Notes: generated by a model not told the origin, from the letters alone. Counted from the stretch's first letter, positions 8,500-17,300 are shown. The stretch is DNA of 64,000 nucleotides from Streptomyces violaceorubidus (GCF_000717995.1 NZ_JODM01000006.1:124001-188000); one strand, 5' to 3'. Made by a program: numbers and translations.

Positions 8500-8933
8500 T
8501 CGAGAATCCCGGTACGGGAACCGCCCGGCGGTCCCGTGAACTCGACTGGCTCCTGGACGACCTTGTCGGCCGCGTCCACGAGGTGCGGCACGCCGTGGTG
8601 CTGTCGAACGACGGCCTCGCCGTGGGCGCGTCGCACGACCTGGGCCGTGAGGACGCCGAGCACCTCGCGGCCGTCGCCTCCGGCTTCCACAGCCTGGCCA
8701 AGGGAGCGGGCCGGCACTTCGGCGCCGGGGGCGTGCACCGGACGATGGTCGAGATGGACGACGGTTTCCTGTTCGTGGCCGCGGCGGGAGACGGCTCCTG
8801 CCTCGCCGTCCTCACCGCCGTGAGTGCGGACATCGGTCTCGTGGCCTACGAGATGGCACGGCTGGTGAGACGTGTCGGCGAGCACCTGCACACCGCGCCA
8901 CGTGCCGCCGCGCGAACACCCTTCGGCGCATGA
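8496..8933 (+). CDS. cvnB: Conservon roadblock/LC7 protein (CvnB)
   Basis: A 145-residue roadblock/LC7-domain protein, the standard second gene of a cvn operon. The conserved start LDWLLDDLVGRVHEVRHAVVL and the block REDAEHLAAVASGFHSLAKG are typical. Its start overlaps cvnA by 4 bp (ATGA), so it is translationally coupled. Roadblock proteins of this type dimerise and regulate the partner small GTPase (CvnD), probably as an adaptor or GAP-like element. A paralog about 70% identical by eye lies at 10609-11022. Confidence 0.93.
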   Translation: MIENPGTGTARRSRELDWLLDDLVGRVHEVRHAVVLSNDGLAVGASHDLGREDAEHLAAVASGFHSLAKGAGRHFGAGGVHRTMVEMDDGFLFVAAAGDGSCLAVLTAVSADIGLVAYEMARLVRRVGEHLHTAPRAAARTPFGA

Positions 8934-8951
8934 CCCGGAAGGGGCCCAAGG

Positions 8952-9365
8952 ATGACTGACGACATCACGGGCGGCGGCCGGGAAGGACCGGGCAGCCAGT
9001 GGTACGACAACGAGGCCGGACCCCTCGTCCGCCCCTACGCGATGACCGGTGGCCGCACCCAGCCCGGCCCCACGGGAGTGCGGTTCGACCTCATCGCCCT
9101 CGTCACGCGCGCAGCCGGGGCACCGGACATGGACGACACCGTGCTCGGACCCGAACACCGCACGCTGATCGATCTGTGCCGTACGGAGACCCAGTCGGTC
9201 GCCGAACTCGCCGCCGACGCCGATCTGCCCGTGGGCGTCGTGCGGGTGCTCCTCGGCGACCTGGTGGAACTGGGACGCGTGACCGTCAGCCGCCCCGTGC
9301 CGCCGGCGCACTTGCCCGACGAACGGATCCTGCGCGAAGTGATCGACGGACTGCGCGCACTGTAG
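8952..9365 (+). CDS. cvnC: Conservon DUF742 protein (CvnC)
   Basis: A 137-residue DUF742 protein, the third conservon component. PLVRPYAMTGGRT (residues 25-37) is the family hallmark, followed by a winged-helix-like region (HRTLIDLCRTETQSVAELAADADLPVGVVRVLLGDL) resembling a compact DNA- or protein-binding fold. It lies 18 bp after cvnB with AAGGGGCCCAAGG ahead of its start. Its biochemical role is still unclear in the family; it is thought to help assemble the CvnABCD complex. Confidence 0.93.
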   Translation: MTDDITGGGREGPGSQWYDNEAGPLVRPYAMTGGRTQPGPTGVRFDLIALVTRAAGAPDMDDTVLGPEHRTLIDLCRTETQSVAELAADADLPVGVVRVLLGDLVELGRVTVSRPVPPAHLPDERILREVIDGLRAL

Positions 9366-9429
9366 GAAAGCCCGAAAGACCATGACCGGCACCCCCGTGC
9401 CCCGCCACCCGCACCGAGAGAAGTGATCG

Positions 9430-10044
9430 ATGGTCTCCGAACGCTCCGAACGCTCCGACGCCACGGGCGGCGACACGACCGCGCTGGCGTTGAAGATCCT
9501 GGTCGCCGGAGGGTTCGGCGTGGGCAAGACCACCTTGGTGGGCGCGGTCAGCGAGATCAGGCCGCTGCGCACGGAGGAACTGCTCAGCGAGGCCGGACGG
9601 CTGGTGGACGACACCGACGGTGTCGACCGCAAGGTGACCACGACCGTGGCCATGGACTTCGGCCGCATCACCATCCGTTCCGGTCTCTCCCTCTACCTCT
9701 TCGGTACGCCGGGGCAGGACCGGTTCTGGTTCCTCTGGGACGAGCTGGCGCAGGGCGCGCTCGGCGCCGTGGTCCTCGCGGACACCCGGCGCCTGGCGGA
9801 CTGCTTTCCCGCAGTGGACTATTTCGAACACCGGCACATCCCGTTCGTGGTGGCCGTGAACTGCTTCACGGGAGCACGCCGCCACGACGAGCACAGCGTC
9901 CTGCGCGCCCTCGATCTCGACCAGGGAACGCCCGTGGTGCTGTGCGACGCCCGGGATCGCGACTCGGGCAAGGACGTGCTGGTCCGGCTCGTCGAGTACG
10001 CCGGGCGGATCCACACCGCCCGGCTCCTCGACTCCGTCCGCTGA
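9430..10044 (+). CDS. cvnD: Conservon small GTPase (CvnD)
   Basis: A 204-residue Ras-like ATP/GTP-binding protein of the MglA-related conservon group. The P-loop GGFGVGKT is at residues 27-34; the G3-like element FGTPGQDRFWFLW and the G4 position VAVNCF follow. In this family Asp of the DxxG motif is replaced (FGTPGQ), and the classical NKxD is degenerate, so nucleotide specificity is not obvious. The N-terminus contains an imperfect duplication (SERSERSD) from a repeated GAACGCTCC. It ends the core operon; the next gene (PPOX) is on the opposite strand. GTPase output targets are unknown here; no cytochrome P450 gene follows as in some conservons. Confidence 0.92.
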   Translation: MVSERSERSDATGGDTTALALKILVAGGFGVGKTTLVGAVSEIRPLRTEELLSEAGRLVDDTDGVDRKVTTTVAMDFGRITIRSGLSLYLFGTPGQDRFWFLWDELAQGALGAVVLADTRRLADCFPAVDYFEHRHIPFVVAVNCFTGARRHDEHSVLRALDLDQGTPVVLCDARDRDSGKDVLVRLVEYAGRIHTARLLDSVR

Positions 10045-10074
10045 CCGGAGCGGCGCCCACCGACGGGACGGTCC

Positions 10075-10503
10075 TCAGTCCGCCACCGACTTCTGGGCGA
10101 GGACCTTGTCCACGGTGACACGGACGAGGAGTTCGCCGGGGACGCCGTTGCGCGCCCCGAACTCCTCGGCGCGTTCCTCACCCATGTAACGGGCGGCGAT
10201 GCGGGCGGCCCAGTGCCGCAGATCGTCGAGGTCCTCCGAGACCCGTGCACGCCCCTGCAGCACGACGAAGTCGAAGGGCGGCCGGTCGTCGTCCACGCAC
10301 AGCGCGACGCGGCCGTCCCGGATCAGATTGCGCCCCTTCACGGTGTCCTTCCCGGTGTTGAACACCAGGTCGTTCCCGTCCAGCAGGAACCAGATGGGTG
10401 CCACATGCGGGCTGCCGTCGGCCCGAACGGTCGAGAGCTTTCCGGTGCGGGTGCCGTCGGAGACGAACGCCCGCCATTCCTCGTCGGTCATCTTCTGTGC
10501 CAT
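10075..10503 (-). CDS. PPOX-class F420-dependent oxidoreductase
   Basis: A 142-residue split-beta-barrel protein of the pyridoxamine-phosphate-oxidase-like family. MTDEEWRAFVSDGTRTGKLSTVRADGSPHVAPIWFLLDG is the characteristic N-terminus of F420-dependent reductases of this class (FDOR-B-like), which reduce quinones, enones or biliverdin-type compounds. Start ATG 10503 has GGATGGGGG before it. It converges on cvnD with a 30-bp gap and diverges from the second roadblock gene. Family members are cytoplasmic homodimers. F420 versus flavin use cannot be settled from sequence alone. Confidence 0.85.
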   Translation of the reverse strand: MAQKMTDEEWRAFVSDGTRTGKLSTVRADGSPHVAPIWFLLDGNDLVFNTGKDTVKGRNLIRDGRVALCVDDDRPPFDFVVLQGRARVSEDLDDLRHWAARIAARYMGEERAEEFGARNGVPGELLVRVTVDKVLAQKSVAD

Positions 10504-10608
10504 GCCCCCATCCTCCTTGCCCGGAGCACCGGCGTGGTGAAGGCTGGCGGACGGGTCCCCCGGCCAGGGGGAGGCAACTCGTACGGGGAGACACGGGGAG
10601 ACCGGATC

Positions 10609-11022
10609 ATGGTGCAGAACCAAAGGCTCGGCTGGTTGCTCGACGACCTGACCGCGCGCGTCGAACACGTACGGCACGCGTTGGTCCTGTCCAACGACGG
10701 ACTGGTGACCGGGGCGAGTACGGGCCTGCGACGCGAGGACGCCGAGCACCTCGCCGCCGTCTCGTCCGGACTGCACAGCCTGGCCAAGGGATCGGGCCGT
10801 CACTTCGGCGCCGGCCAGGTACGGCAGACGATGGTCGAGTTCGACGAAGCCGTGCTGTTCGTCACCGCCGCGGGTGCGGGCAGTTGCCTGTGCGTGCTCA
10901 GCGGTGCGGAGGCGGACATCGGGCAGATCGCGTACGAGATGACACTGCTCGTCAACCGGGTGGGTGAGCACCTCGACGTCGATGCACGGCAGCCGGGACG
11001 GATATCGCCCACGGAGCTCTGA
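10609..11022 (+). CDS. Second roadblock/LC7 protein (CvnB paralog)
   Basis: A 137-residue roadblock/LC7 protein closely similar to the CvnB at 8496 (shared blocks WLLDDL, VLSNDGL, REDAEHLAAV, HSLAKG, RHFGAG). It has no cvnA, cvnC or cvnD of its own, so it looks like a duplicate that escaped the operon with the PPOX gene inserted between. It may compete with CvnB for the same GTPase or make mixed dimers. The start ATG 10609 follows GGGGAGACACGGGGAGA. It is transcribed away from the PPOX gene. Confidence 0.9.
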   Translation: MVQNQRLGWLLDDLTARVEHVRHALVLSNDGLVTGASTGLRREDAEHLAAVSSGLHSLAKGSGRHFGAGQVRQTMVEFDEAVLFVTAAGAGSCLCVLSGAEADIGQIAYEMTLLVNRVGEHLDVDARQPGRISPTEL

Positions 11023-11160
11023 CCTGCGCTTTCGGGGTCCCTCGTCGGTCGGCCGCAGAGTTTTCCACAGGCTCGCCGCGGATGTCGTGGCAGCGGCTAC
11101 GGTTTTTGTGTCGGCGGGCGCGGACGGCGCCGGCCACACACTCCACGGGGGAGACGAACG

Positions 11161-12132
11161 ATGTCCGGCAACACCATTACGCACAAGGTCACCGCGGTCG
11201 GCGAGCGGATCGGCACCACTCGGGACGCCTCGGTCACACGCCATCGCGCGGCTCGGGAACTGGGCCTCAGGCGGAGCGAGTTCGAGCTCGCCGTGCAGCT
11301 CGGCCGGGTCCGCACGGTACCCGACGACGCAGGAGGCGGGCCGCGCGTCCCCCGCGACGAGATCGACCGCATCCGGACGGCGGACGGTTTCCCCGAGGCG
11401 CTCCGGACCGGTGTCCGGACCGTCGGGACCACGGAGGGCGCCGCCCTCATGGACGTGACCACAGCGCGGTTCACCCGGCTGGCCAGGCTGGGACTGCTGG
11501 TGCCCGTGAAGTTCTACGTCAACAGGTACCGCGCCGTCGTCTGGCTGTATCTGGCCGAGGAGCTGCGGCAGTTCAGGACCGACGAGCGCAACTCCGCACT
11601 CCTGAAGGGCCGCACACCCGAAGGCCTGCGGGACCAGTTGGGAGAGGGGCTCGACCTGCGTCCTCGCAATTGGCGGGGCAGGCACCTGGGATTCCTGCTC
11701 CGGCAGGCGGACGATCCTTGGGCCCGGGCCGCGGCAGTGGCGTCGCTGCTCGACCCCGCCGAGATCTCGGACGTCGTCACGGACCCCTACGAGCGCTCCC
11801 ATCTGCGCCGGTTCCGCCCGGAACTCGCCTTGCACGGCTCGCCGGGGTCCCCGGCGGCGCAGCTCGCCGATGAGATCGCCACGGCCACCGACCCGGACGA
11901 GATCGACTGGCTCCGCTCGGACCTGGCGGCCGCGGTGGAGACGGCCCGCGGTCATCGCCCGGCCCCCCGCCCGGCACCGCGCGCCGGGCCGGCCCTGCCG
12001 GATCCGGAATCGGCGCCGCGTGGGGCGATGGAACCCGTGCGGCCCGGGGCGGAGGACCTCAGTCCGCCCGAGAAGGAGCGCCCCCGATGGCTGAGCGGCC
12101 TGTTCGGCCGGCTCCGGCGCGGAGACTCCTGA
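11161..12132 (+). CDS. DUF6397 family protein
   Basis: A 323-residue protein of a Streptomyces-restricted family (DUF6397, from memory). Residues 25-95 hold a helix-turn-helix-like segment (VTRHRAARELGLRRSEFELAVQLGRVRTVPD, then VPRDEIDRIR), and a second such segment follows at 95-140 (LMDVTTARFTRLARLGLLVPVKFYVNRYRAVVWLYLAEEL), reminiscent of excisionase/MerR-like DNA binding. The last 80 residues are Pro/Arg-rich and disordered with a basic-hydrophobic end (RWLSGLFGRLRR). The GGGGGAG before ATG 11161 supports the start. The gene converges on tesB with a one-base gap. Function is unknown. Confidence 0.75.
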   Translation: MSGNTITHKVTAVGERIGTTRDASVTRHRAARELGLRRSEFELAVQLGRVRTVPDDAGGGPRVPRDEIDRIRTADGFPEALRTGVRTVGTTEGAALMDVTTARFTRLARLGLLVPVKFYVNRYRAVVWLYLAEELRQFRTDERNSALLKGRTPEGLRDQLGEGLDLRPRNWRGRHLGFLLRQADDPWARAAAVASLLDPAEISDVVTDPYERSHLRRFRPELALHGSPGSPAAQLADEIATATDPDEIDWLRSDLAAAVETARGHRPAPRPAPRAGPALPDPESAPRGAMEPVRPGAEDLSPPEKERPRWLSGLFGRLRRGDS

Positions 12133-12133
12133 C

Positions 12134-13000
12134 CTACAGGGCCCGGAAAAGCCCTTCCTGCACCACGGACACCAGCATGCGACCCTCCTTGTCGTAGATC
12201 CGCCCACGGGCCAGCCCACGCCCGCCGGTCGCGATCGGCGACTCCTGGTCGTACAGGAACCACTCGTCGGCCCGGAACGGCCGGTGGAACCACATGGCGT
12301 GGTCCAAGGACGCCATGTCGAACCCCCGGGGCCCCCACAACGGCTCCACGGGGATGCGCACGGCGTCCAGGAGCGTCATGTCGCTGGCGTAGGTCAGGGC
12401 GCAGGTGTGCACGAGCGGGTCGTCGCCGAGCGGCCCGACCGCCCGCATCCACACCGCGCTGCGGGGCTCGGCGCCCTCGACCTCCTCGGCGTTCCAGCGC
12501 AGCCGGTCGACATAGCGGATGTCGAAGGGCTGGCGGCGGGCCATCCGCTCAAACTGCTCCGGCAGCGCACCGAGGTGCTCCCGCACCTCGTCGGCGACCG
12601 TCGGCAGGGACTCCGGATCGGGGACCTTCCGGGCCGGCGGCAACTGGTGCTCGAAACTCCCCTGCTCAGGCTTGTGAAAGGAGGCGGTGAGCGTGAAGAT
12701 CGTGCGGCCCTGCTGCACGGCGGTGACCCGGCGGGTGGTGAACGAGCGTCCGTCCCGGTCCCGTTCGACCTGGTACACGATCGGCACCCCGGGACGTCCG
12801 GGACGCAGGAAGTACGCGTGCAGCGAGTGCACCGGGCGGTCGCCGTCGGTGGTGCGGCCCGCGGCGACCAGTGCCTGGCCGGCCACCTGGCCGCCGAAGA
12901 CCCGCTGCAGCGACTCCTCCGGGCTGCGGCCACGGAAGATGTTGACCTCGATCTGCTCCAGGTCGAGCAGCGCGACGAGGCTCTCGGCAGGATTCTTCAT
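12134..13000 (-). CDS. tesB: Acyl-CoA thioesterase II (TesB-like)
   Basis: A 288-residue double-hotdog thioesterase that hydrolyses medium- and long-chain acyl-CoAs. The N-terminal IEVNIFRGRSPEESLQRVFGGQVAGQALVAA, the block HSLHAYFLRPG and the C-terminal SLDHAMWFHRPFRADEWFLYDQESP are TesB hallmarks; Asp, Thr/Ser and Gln of the active site fall in these blocks. The start ATG 13000 has GGAGAG eight bases upstream. It lies 19 bp downstream of the helicase gene on the same strand, so the two may be co-transcribed, an arrangement I believe is conserved in streptomycetes. Confidence 0.93.
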   Translation of the reverse strand: MKNPAESLVALLDLEQIEVNIFRGRSPEESLQRVFGGQVAGQALVAAGRTTDGDRPVHSLHAYFLRPGRPGVPIVYQVERDRDGRSFTTRRVTAVQQGRTIFTLTASFHKPEQGSFEHQLPPARKVPDPESLPTVADEVREHLGALPEQFERMARRQPFDIRYVDRLRWNAEEVEGAEPRSAVWMRAVGPLGDDPLVHTCALTYASDMTLLDAVRIPVEPLWGPRGFDMASLDHAMWFHRPFRADEWFLYDQESPIATGGRGLARGRIYDKEGRMLVSVVQEGLFRAL

Positions 13001-13019
13001 GAGTGGGGCTCTCCTGTGC

Positions 13020-15533
13020 TCACAGCTGGCCGACATCGGTGACACGGACGACCGCACGGCCCTCCGCGTCGGAGGCGGTGAGATCGACCTCCGCACTGAT
13101 GCCCCAGTCGTGGTCGTCGTTCGGGTCGTCGAAGATCTGCCGCACCCGCCACAGTCCGTCCTGCGGCTCTTCCTCGATGATCAGCAGCTTCGGACCGCGG
13201 GCGTCCGGGCCGGTGCCGAGGTCGTCGTACTCGTCCCAGTACTTGTCCATGGCCTCGCCCCACGCGTCGGCGTCCCAGCCCGCGTCGGCGTCCATCTCGC
13301 CCAACTCGCCGACCTGGTCGAGGGCGGCGAGCTCGACACGGCGGAACATGGCGTTGCGGACCAGCACACGGAAGGCGCGCGCGTTGGCGGTGACCGGCCG
13401 TACCTGATCGGCCTTCTCCTGAGCCTCCTCGGCGGTCATCTCCGCCGGGTTGGCGAGCTGTTCCCACTCGTCGAGGAGACTGGAGTCGACCTGGCGCACC
13501 ATCTCGCCGAGCCACTCGATCAGGTCCTGGAGGTCCTCGGACTTCAGATCGTCCGGCACGGTGTGGTCGAGGGCCTTGTAGGCGCTCGCCAGGTAGCGCA
13601 GCACGATGCCCTCGGTGCGGGCCAGTTCGTAGTGGGAGACCAGCTCCGTGAAGGTCAGCGCCCTCTCGTACATGTCCCGGATGACCGACTTCGGGGACAA
13701 CGGGTGGTCACCGACCCACGGGTGACTCCGTCGGTAGGTGTCGTAGGCGTGGAAGAGCAGCTCCTCCAAGGGCTTCGGGTACGTGACGTCCTGGAGGCGC
13801 TCCATGCGCTCCTCGTACTCGACGCCGTCCGCCTTCATCGCGGCCACGGCTTCACCGCGCGCCTTGTTCTGCTGGGCGGCGAGGATCTGCCGCGGGTCGT
13901 CCAGCGTGGACTCCACGACCGACACCATGTCCAGCGCGTACGACGGCGACTCCGGGTCCAGCAGTTCGAAGGCGGCCAGGGCGAAGGTGGACAGCGGCTG
14001 GTTCAGTGCGAAGTCCTGCTGGAGATCCACCGTGAGACGTACGACGCGCCCCTCCGCGTCCGGCTTGTCGAGCTTCTCCACGATGCCGCCGTCCAGCAGC
14101 GAACGATAGATCGCGATGGCCCGTCGGATGTGCCTGAGCTGCTGCCTGCGCGGTTCGTGGTTGTCCTCCAGCAGGTGCCGCATCGCGGAGAAGGCGTCGC
14201 CCGGGCGGGCGATCACCGACAGCAGCATGGTGTGGGTGACCCGGAAGCGGGACGTCAGCGGCTCCGGCTCCGAGCCGATGAGCTTGTCGAACGTGCTCTC
14301 CGACCAGGCGACGAACCCCTCCGGAGCCTTCTTCCGGACGACCTTCCGCCGCTTCTTCGGGTCGTCACCGGCCTTGGCGAGTGCCTTCTCGTTCTCGACG
14401 ACGTGCTCGGGCGCCTGGGCGACCACGAACCCCTCCGTGTCGAACCCGGCCCGCCCGGCCCGCCCGGCGATCTGGTGGAACTCCCGGGCCCTCAGCGTCC
14501 GGACCCGGGTGCCGTCGTACTTGGTCAGCGCCGTGAACAGCACGGTGCGGATCGGGACGTTGACGCCCACGCCCAGCGTGTCCGTTCCGCAGATCACCTT
14601 CAGCAGACCGGCCTGCGCCAACTTCTCCACCAGCCGCCGGTACTTGGGCAGCATGCCGGCGTGGTGGACCCCGATGCCGTGCCGCACGTAGCGGGAGAGA
14701 TTGCGGCCGAACTTCGTGGTGAAGCGGAAGTTGCCGATGAGGTCGGCGATCCGCTCCTTCTCCTCACGCGTGCACATGTTGATGCTCATCAGCGCCTGCG
14801 CACGCTCCACGGCCTGCGCCTGGGTGAAGTGCACGATGTACACCGGAGCCTGCCGTGCCGCCAGCAGATCGGTGAGCGTCTCGGTGAGCGGGGTGTAGCG
14901 GAACTCGTAGGAGAGCGGCACCGGACGGGTGGCCGAGCGGACCACCGCGGTGGGACGGCCGGTACGGCGCGCGAGGTCCTTCTCGAAGAAGGAGACGTCA
15001 CCGAGCGTCGCCGACATCAGGACGAACTGGGCCTGCGGCAGTTCCAGCAGAGGAATCTGCCAGGCCCAGCCGCGGTCCGGCTCCGCGTAGAAATGGAACT
15101 CGTCCATGACGACCTGGCCGATGTCCGCGTGCTTGCCGTCACGCAACGCGATGGAGGCCAGGACCTCGGCCGTGCAGCAGATGACGGGGGCGTCGGAGTT
15201 CACCGAGGCGTCGCCGGTCAGCATGCCCACGTTCTCGGTGCCGAAGATCTTGCACAGCTCGAAGAACTTCTCGGACACCAGCGCCTTGATCGGTGCCGTG
15301 TAGAAGGTGACCTCGTCCCGGGCCAGGGCGGCGAAGTGCGCGCCCGCCGCGATCATGCTCTTGCCGGAGCCGGTGGGCGTCGACACGATCACGTTCGCGC
15401 CGGAGACCACCTCGATCAGCGCCTCCTCCTGGTGGGGGTAGAGCGTGAGACCGCGTTCCCCGGCCCAGGCCTCGAAGGCTTCGTACAGGGCATCGGGGTC
15501 GGCGGTCCGCGGCAGCTGATCGATGAGGGTCAC
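13020..15533 (-). CDS. Ski2-like DEAD/DEAH-box helicase with DUF3516 domain
   Basis: An 837-residue superfamily 2 helicase. Walker A TPTGSGKS is at residues 52-59, motif II is DEFH at 144-147 (a variant of DEAH/DEVH), motif III SAT at 174-176, and motif VI reads QIAGRAGRAGFD. The helicase core is followed by a long C-terminal DUF3516 domain typical of actinobacterial Ski2/Mtr4-like proteins. The likely role is ATP-driven RNA unwinding or RNA quality control, but none of this is tested here. GTG 15533 is taken as start; the frame is open further upstream without a convincing ribosome site. Acidic residues near 760-800 form an Asp/Trp-rich patch. Confidence 0.9.
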   Translation of the reverse strand: MTLIDQLPRTADPDALYEAFEAWAGERGLTLYPHQEEALIEVVSGANVIVSTPTGSGKSMIAAGAHFAALARDEVTFYTAPIKALVSEKFFELCKIFGTENVGMLTGDASVNSDAPVICCTAEVLASIALRDGKHADIGQVVMDEFHFYAEPDRGWAWQIPLLELPQAQFVLMSATLGDVSFFEKDLARRTGRPTAVVRSATRPVPLSYEFRYTPLTETLTDLLAARQAPVYIVHFTQAQAVERAQALMSINMCTREEKERIADLIGNFRFTTKFGRNLSRYVRHGIGVHHAGMLPKYRRLVEKLAQAGLLKVICGTDTLGVGVNVPIRTVLFTALTKYDGTRVRTLRAREFHQIAGRAGRAGFDTEGFVVAQAPEHVVENEKALAKAGDDPKKRRKVVRKKAPEGFVAWSESTFDKLIGSEPEPLTSRFRVTHTMLLSVIARPGDAFSAMRHLLEDNHEPRRQQLRHIRRAIAIYRSLLDGGIVEKLDKPDAEGRVVRLTVDLQQDFALNQPLSTFALAAFELLDPESPSYALDMVSVVESTLDDPRQILAAQQNKARGEAVAAMKADGVEYEERMERLQDVTYPKPLEELLFHAYDTYRRSHPWVGDHPLSPKSVIRDMYERALTFTELVSHYELARTEGIVLRYLASAYKALDHTVPDDLKSEDLQDLIEWLGEMVRQVDSSLLDEWEQLANPAEMTAEEAQEKADQVRPVTANARAFRVLVRNAMFRRVELAALDQVGELGEMDADAGWDADAWGEAMDKYWDEYDDLGTGPDARGPKLLIIEEEPQDGLWRVRQIFDDPNDDHDWGISAEVDLTASDAEGRAVVRVTDVGQL

Positions 15534-15678
15534 GCACCCATCTTGCCTGCACCGGGCCGCGATGGGGGAATCGGCTGTCCGCGTGAAGATCACGAACGCT
15601 ACGCTGGGTCGCCGACGCGGCAACCGCGGACCCGGACAACTGCACAGCGGCACACGAGGAATGGGGCGGGCAACGGCG

Positions 15679-16473
15679 ATGATGGGACCAGCACACTCAC
15701 TGTCGGGCGCCGCGGCGTGGCTCGGCGTCGGGGCGGCGACCGCCGCCATGGGACAACCGATGCCCTGGCCGGTGCTGCTCGCCGGAGCCCTGATCTGTGC
15801 CGGAGCCGCGCTCGCCCCGGATCTCGACCACAAGGCGGCCACCATCTCGCGGGCCTTCGGACCGGTCTCACGGGGGCTGTGCGAGATCGTCGACAAGCTG
15901 TCCTACGCGGTCTACAAGGCCACGAAGAAGCGGGGCGACCCGCGCCGCTCCGGCGGACACCGTACGCTCACGCACACCTGGCTGTGGGCGGTCCTGATCG
16001 GCGGGGGCACCTCGGTCCTGGCCATCACGGGCGGCCGGTGGGCGGTGCTGGCGATCCTCTTCGTGCACATGGTGCTGGCCATCGAGGGGCTGCTCTGGCG
16101 GGCCACCCGCGGCTCCAGCAGCGACGTGTTGGTCTGGCTGCTGGCCGGGACCAGCGCGTGGATCCTCGCCGGCATCCTGGACAAGCCGGACGGTGGCGCC
16201 GACTGGCTGTTCACGGCGCCGGGCCAGGAGTACCTGTGGCTGGGGCTGCCGATCGTGCTCGGCGCGCTGGTGCACGACATCGGGGACGCGCTGACCGTTT
16301 CCGGCTGCCCGATACTCTGGCCGATACCGGTGGGCCGCAAGCGGTGGTACCCGATCGGTCCGCCGAAGGCCATGCGGTTCCGAGCGGGCAGCTGGGTGGA
16401 GCTGAAAGTGCTGATGCCGGTGTTCATGCTGCTCGGGGGAGTGGGCGGCGCGGCGGCACTCAACTTCATCTGA
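15679..16473 (+). CDS. YdjM/metal-dependent-hydrolase-like membrane protein
   Basis: A 264-residue inner-membrane protein of the YdjM (LexA-binding, membrane-bound, predicted metal-dependent hydrolase) family. The N-terminus GPAHSLSGAAAWLG, the acidic-His element APDLDHKAAT and GGHRTLTHTW carry the conserved His and Asp residues, followed by several membrane helices and a late LVHDIGDALT motif. It is divergent from the helicase (146 bp). Three possible start ATGs occur at 15661, 15679 and 15682; 15679 is chosen for the GGGCGGG eight bases upstream. The biological substrate is unknown for most members. Confidence 0.8.
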   Translation: MMGPAHSLSGAAAWLGVGAATAAMGQPMPWPVLLAGALICAGAALAPDLDHKAATISRAFGPVSRGLCEIVDKLSYAVYKATKKRGDPRRSGGHRTLTHTWLWAVLIGGGTSVLAITGGRWAVLAILFVHMVLAIEGLLWRATRGSSSDVLVWLLAGTSAWILAGILDKPDGGADWLFTAPGQEYLWLGLPIVLGALVHDIGDALTVSGCPILWPIPVGRKRWYPIGPPKAMRFRAGSWVELKVLMPVFMLLGGVGGAAALNFI

Positions 16474-16493
16474 GCGACGCGGATCCGGCCGGC

Positions 16494-16766
16494 TCAGCCG
16501 GTCTCTCCGGCGTCCTGCCCCTCGCCCGCGCCGTAACGCCGCTCGAAGCGGGCGACGCGCCCCTCCGAGTCCACCGTTCGCGCCTTGCCCGTGTAGAAGG
16601 GGTGGCTCTCCGAGGAGATCTCCACGTCCACCACCGGGTAGGTCTCGCCGTCGTCCCACGCGATGGTCTGGTCGCTGGTCGCGGTGGACCGGGTCAGGAA
16701 GGCGTACCCGGCACTGCGGTCACGGAAGACGACGGGCCGGTAGTCCGGATGCTTGTCCTGCTGCAT
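16494..16766 (-). CDS. rpmE2: 50S ribosomal protein L31, type B (zinc-free)
   Basis: A 90-residue L31 of the C-minus type: [16 protein letters not shown] and [11 protein letters not shown] are diagnostic, and the CxxC zinc-ribbon cysteines of the zinc-binding form are absent. Zinc-free paralogs replace zinc-containing L31 under zinc limitation in bacteria that regulate them with Zur. I see no A/T-rich palindrome resembling a Zur box in the 60 bp upstream, so control may differ here. The C-terminal [12 protein letters not shown] is an extra acidic tail. It is in the same direction as the DUF5709 gene 63 bp upstream. Confidence 0.95.
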   Translation of the reverse strand: MQQDKHPDYRPVVFRDRSAGYAFLTRSTATSDQTIAWDDGETYPVVDVEISSESHPFYTGKARTVDSEGRVARFERRYGAGEGQDAGETG

Positions 16767-16829
16767 GGCTGCTCCTTGTACCGCACGGTGGGTGGGAGCG
16801 ACGGCACGGGGCAGCCGTCGCCAGTGGTG

Positions 16830-17300
16830 TCAGCCGGGCAGGGAGTCCTCGTCGACCACGTGCATCGCGGCCTCCTCGGCGGAGGCGGCCGCGCCGTCGA
16901 TGCCCACGTCCATGGCCACCAGCGCCGGCTCCTCGTCCTCGTGCGCCCCTTCGTCGGGTGCCACCAGCCGGCCGGAGCGGTCCGCGCCGACCTCGTTGTC
17001 CAGCAGCTCCCCGTCGGTGCCGTCGGAGTCGCCCAGCCCGTCGCCGTCGGGCGCGAGCTCGTCCGGGCGCTCCTCGGCGAGCCGCTGGTCCAGCGTTTCG
17101 CCGCGGTGGCGTTCGGCGGCCGTCACTCCGGTGTGCTCCACCGCCCAGGGGCGCTCGGGCGGCGACCAGCCGCGGTCGAGGGGATCGTCGACACCGTCCT
17201 CCTCGAGGGTGTCCTCACCGTCGAGCAGTCCGGTGTCCTCCCTCTGCTCGGATCCGTCGGGCTGGTAGACGTCATCTCCCCATCCGTCGACGCTGTTCAC
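16830..17300 (-). CDS. DUF5709 family protein
   Basis: A 156-residue, extremely acidic soluble protein of an actinobacterial family (DUF5709, from memory). DDVYQPDGSEQ, GVDDPLDRGWSPPERPWAVE and DRSGRLVAPDEGAHEDEE are the conserved blocks, ending in DVGIDGAAASAEEAAMHVV. It contains no cysteine and no membrane segment and is probably largely disordered. Its function is unknown. The gene starts at 17300 at the edge of a non-coding, repeat-rich region. A short hairpin (GACGGC/GCCGTC, 16800-16819) lies between its stop and the L31 start. Confidence 0.75.
   Translation of the reverse strand: MNSVDGWGDDVYQPDGSEQREDTGLLDGEDTLEEDGVDDPLDRGWSPPERPWAVEHTGVTAAERHRGETLDQRLAEERPDELAPDGDGLGDSDGTDGELLDNEVGADRSGRLVAPDEGAHEDEEPALVAMDVGIDGAAASAEEAAMHVVDEDSLPG

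Noticed and set aside
16767..16829. Zur box upstream of the zinc-free L31 gene
   Set aside because: No A/T-rich TGAAAATGATTTTCA-like palindrome is present.
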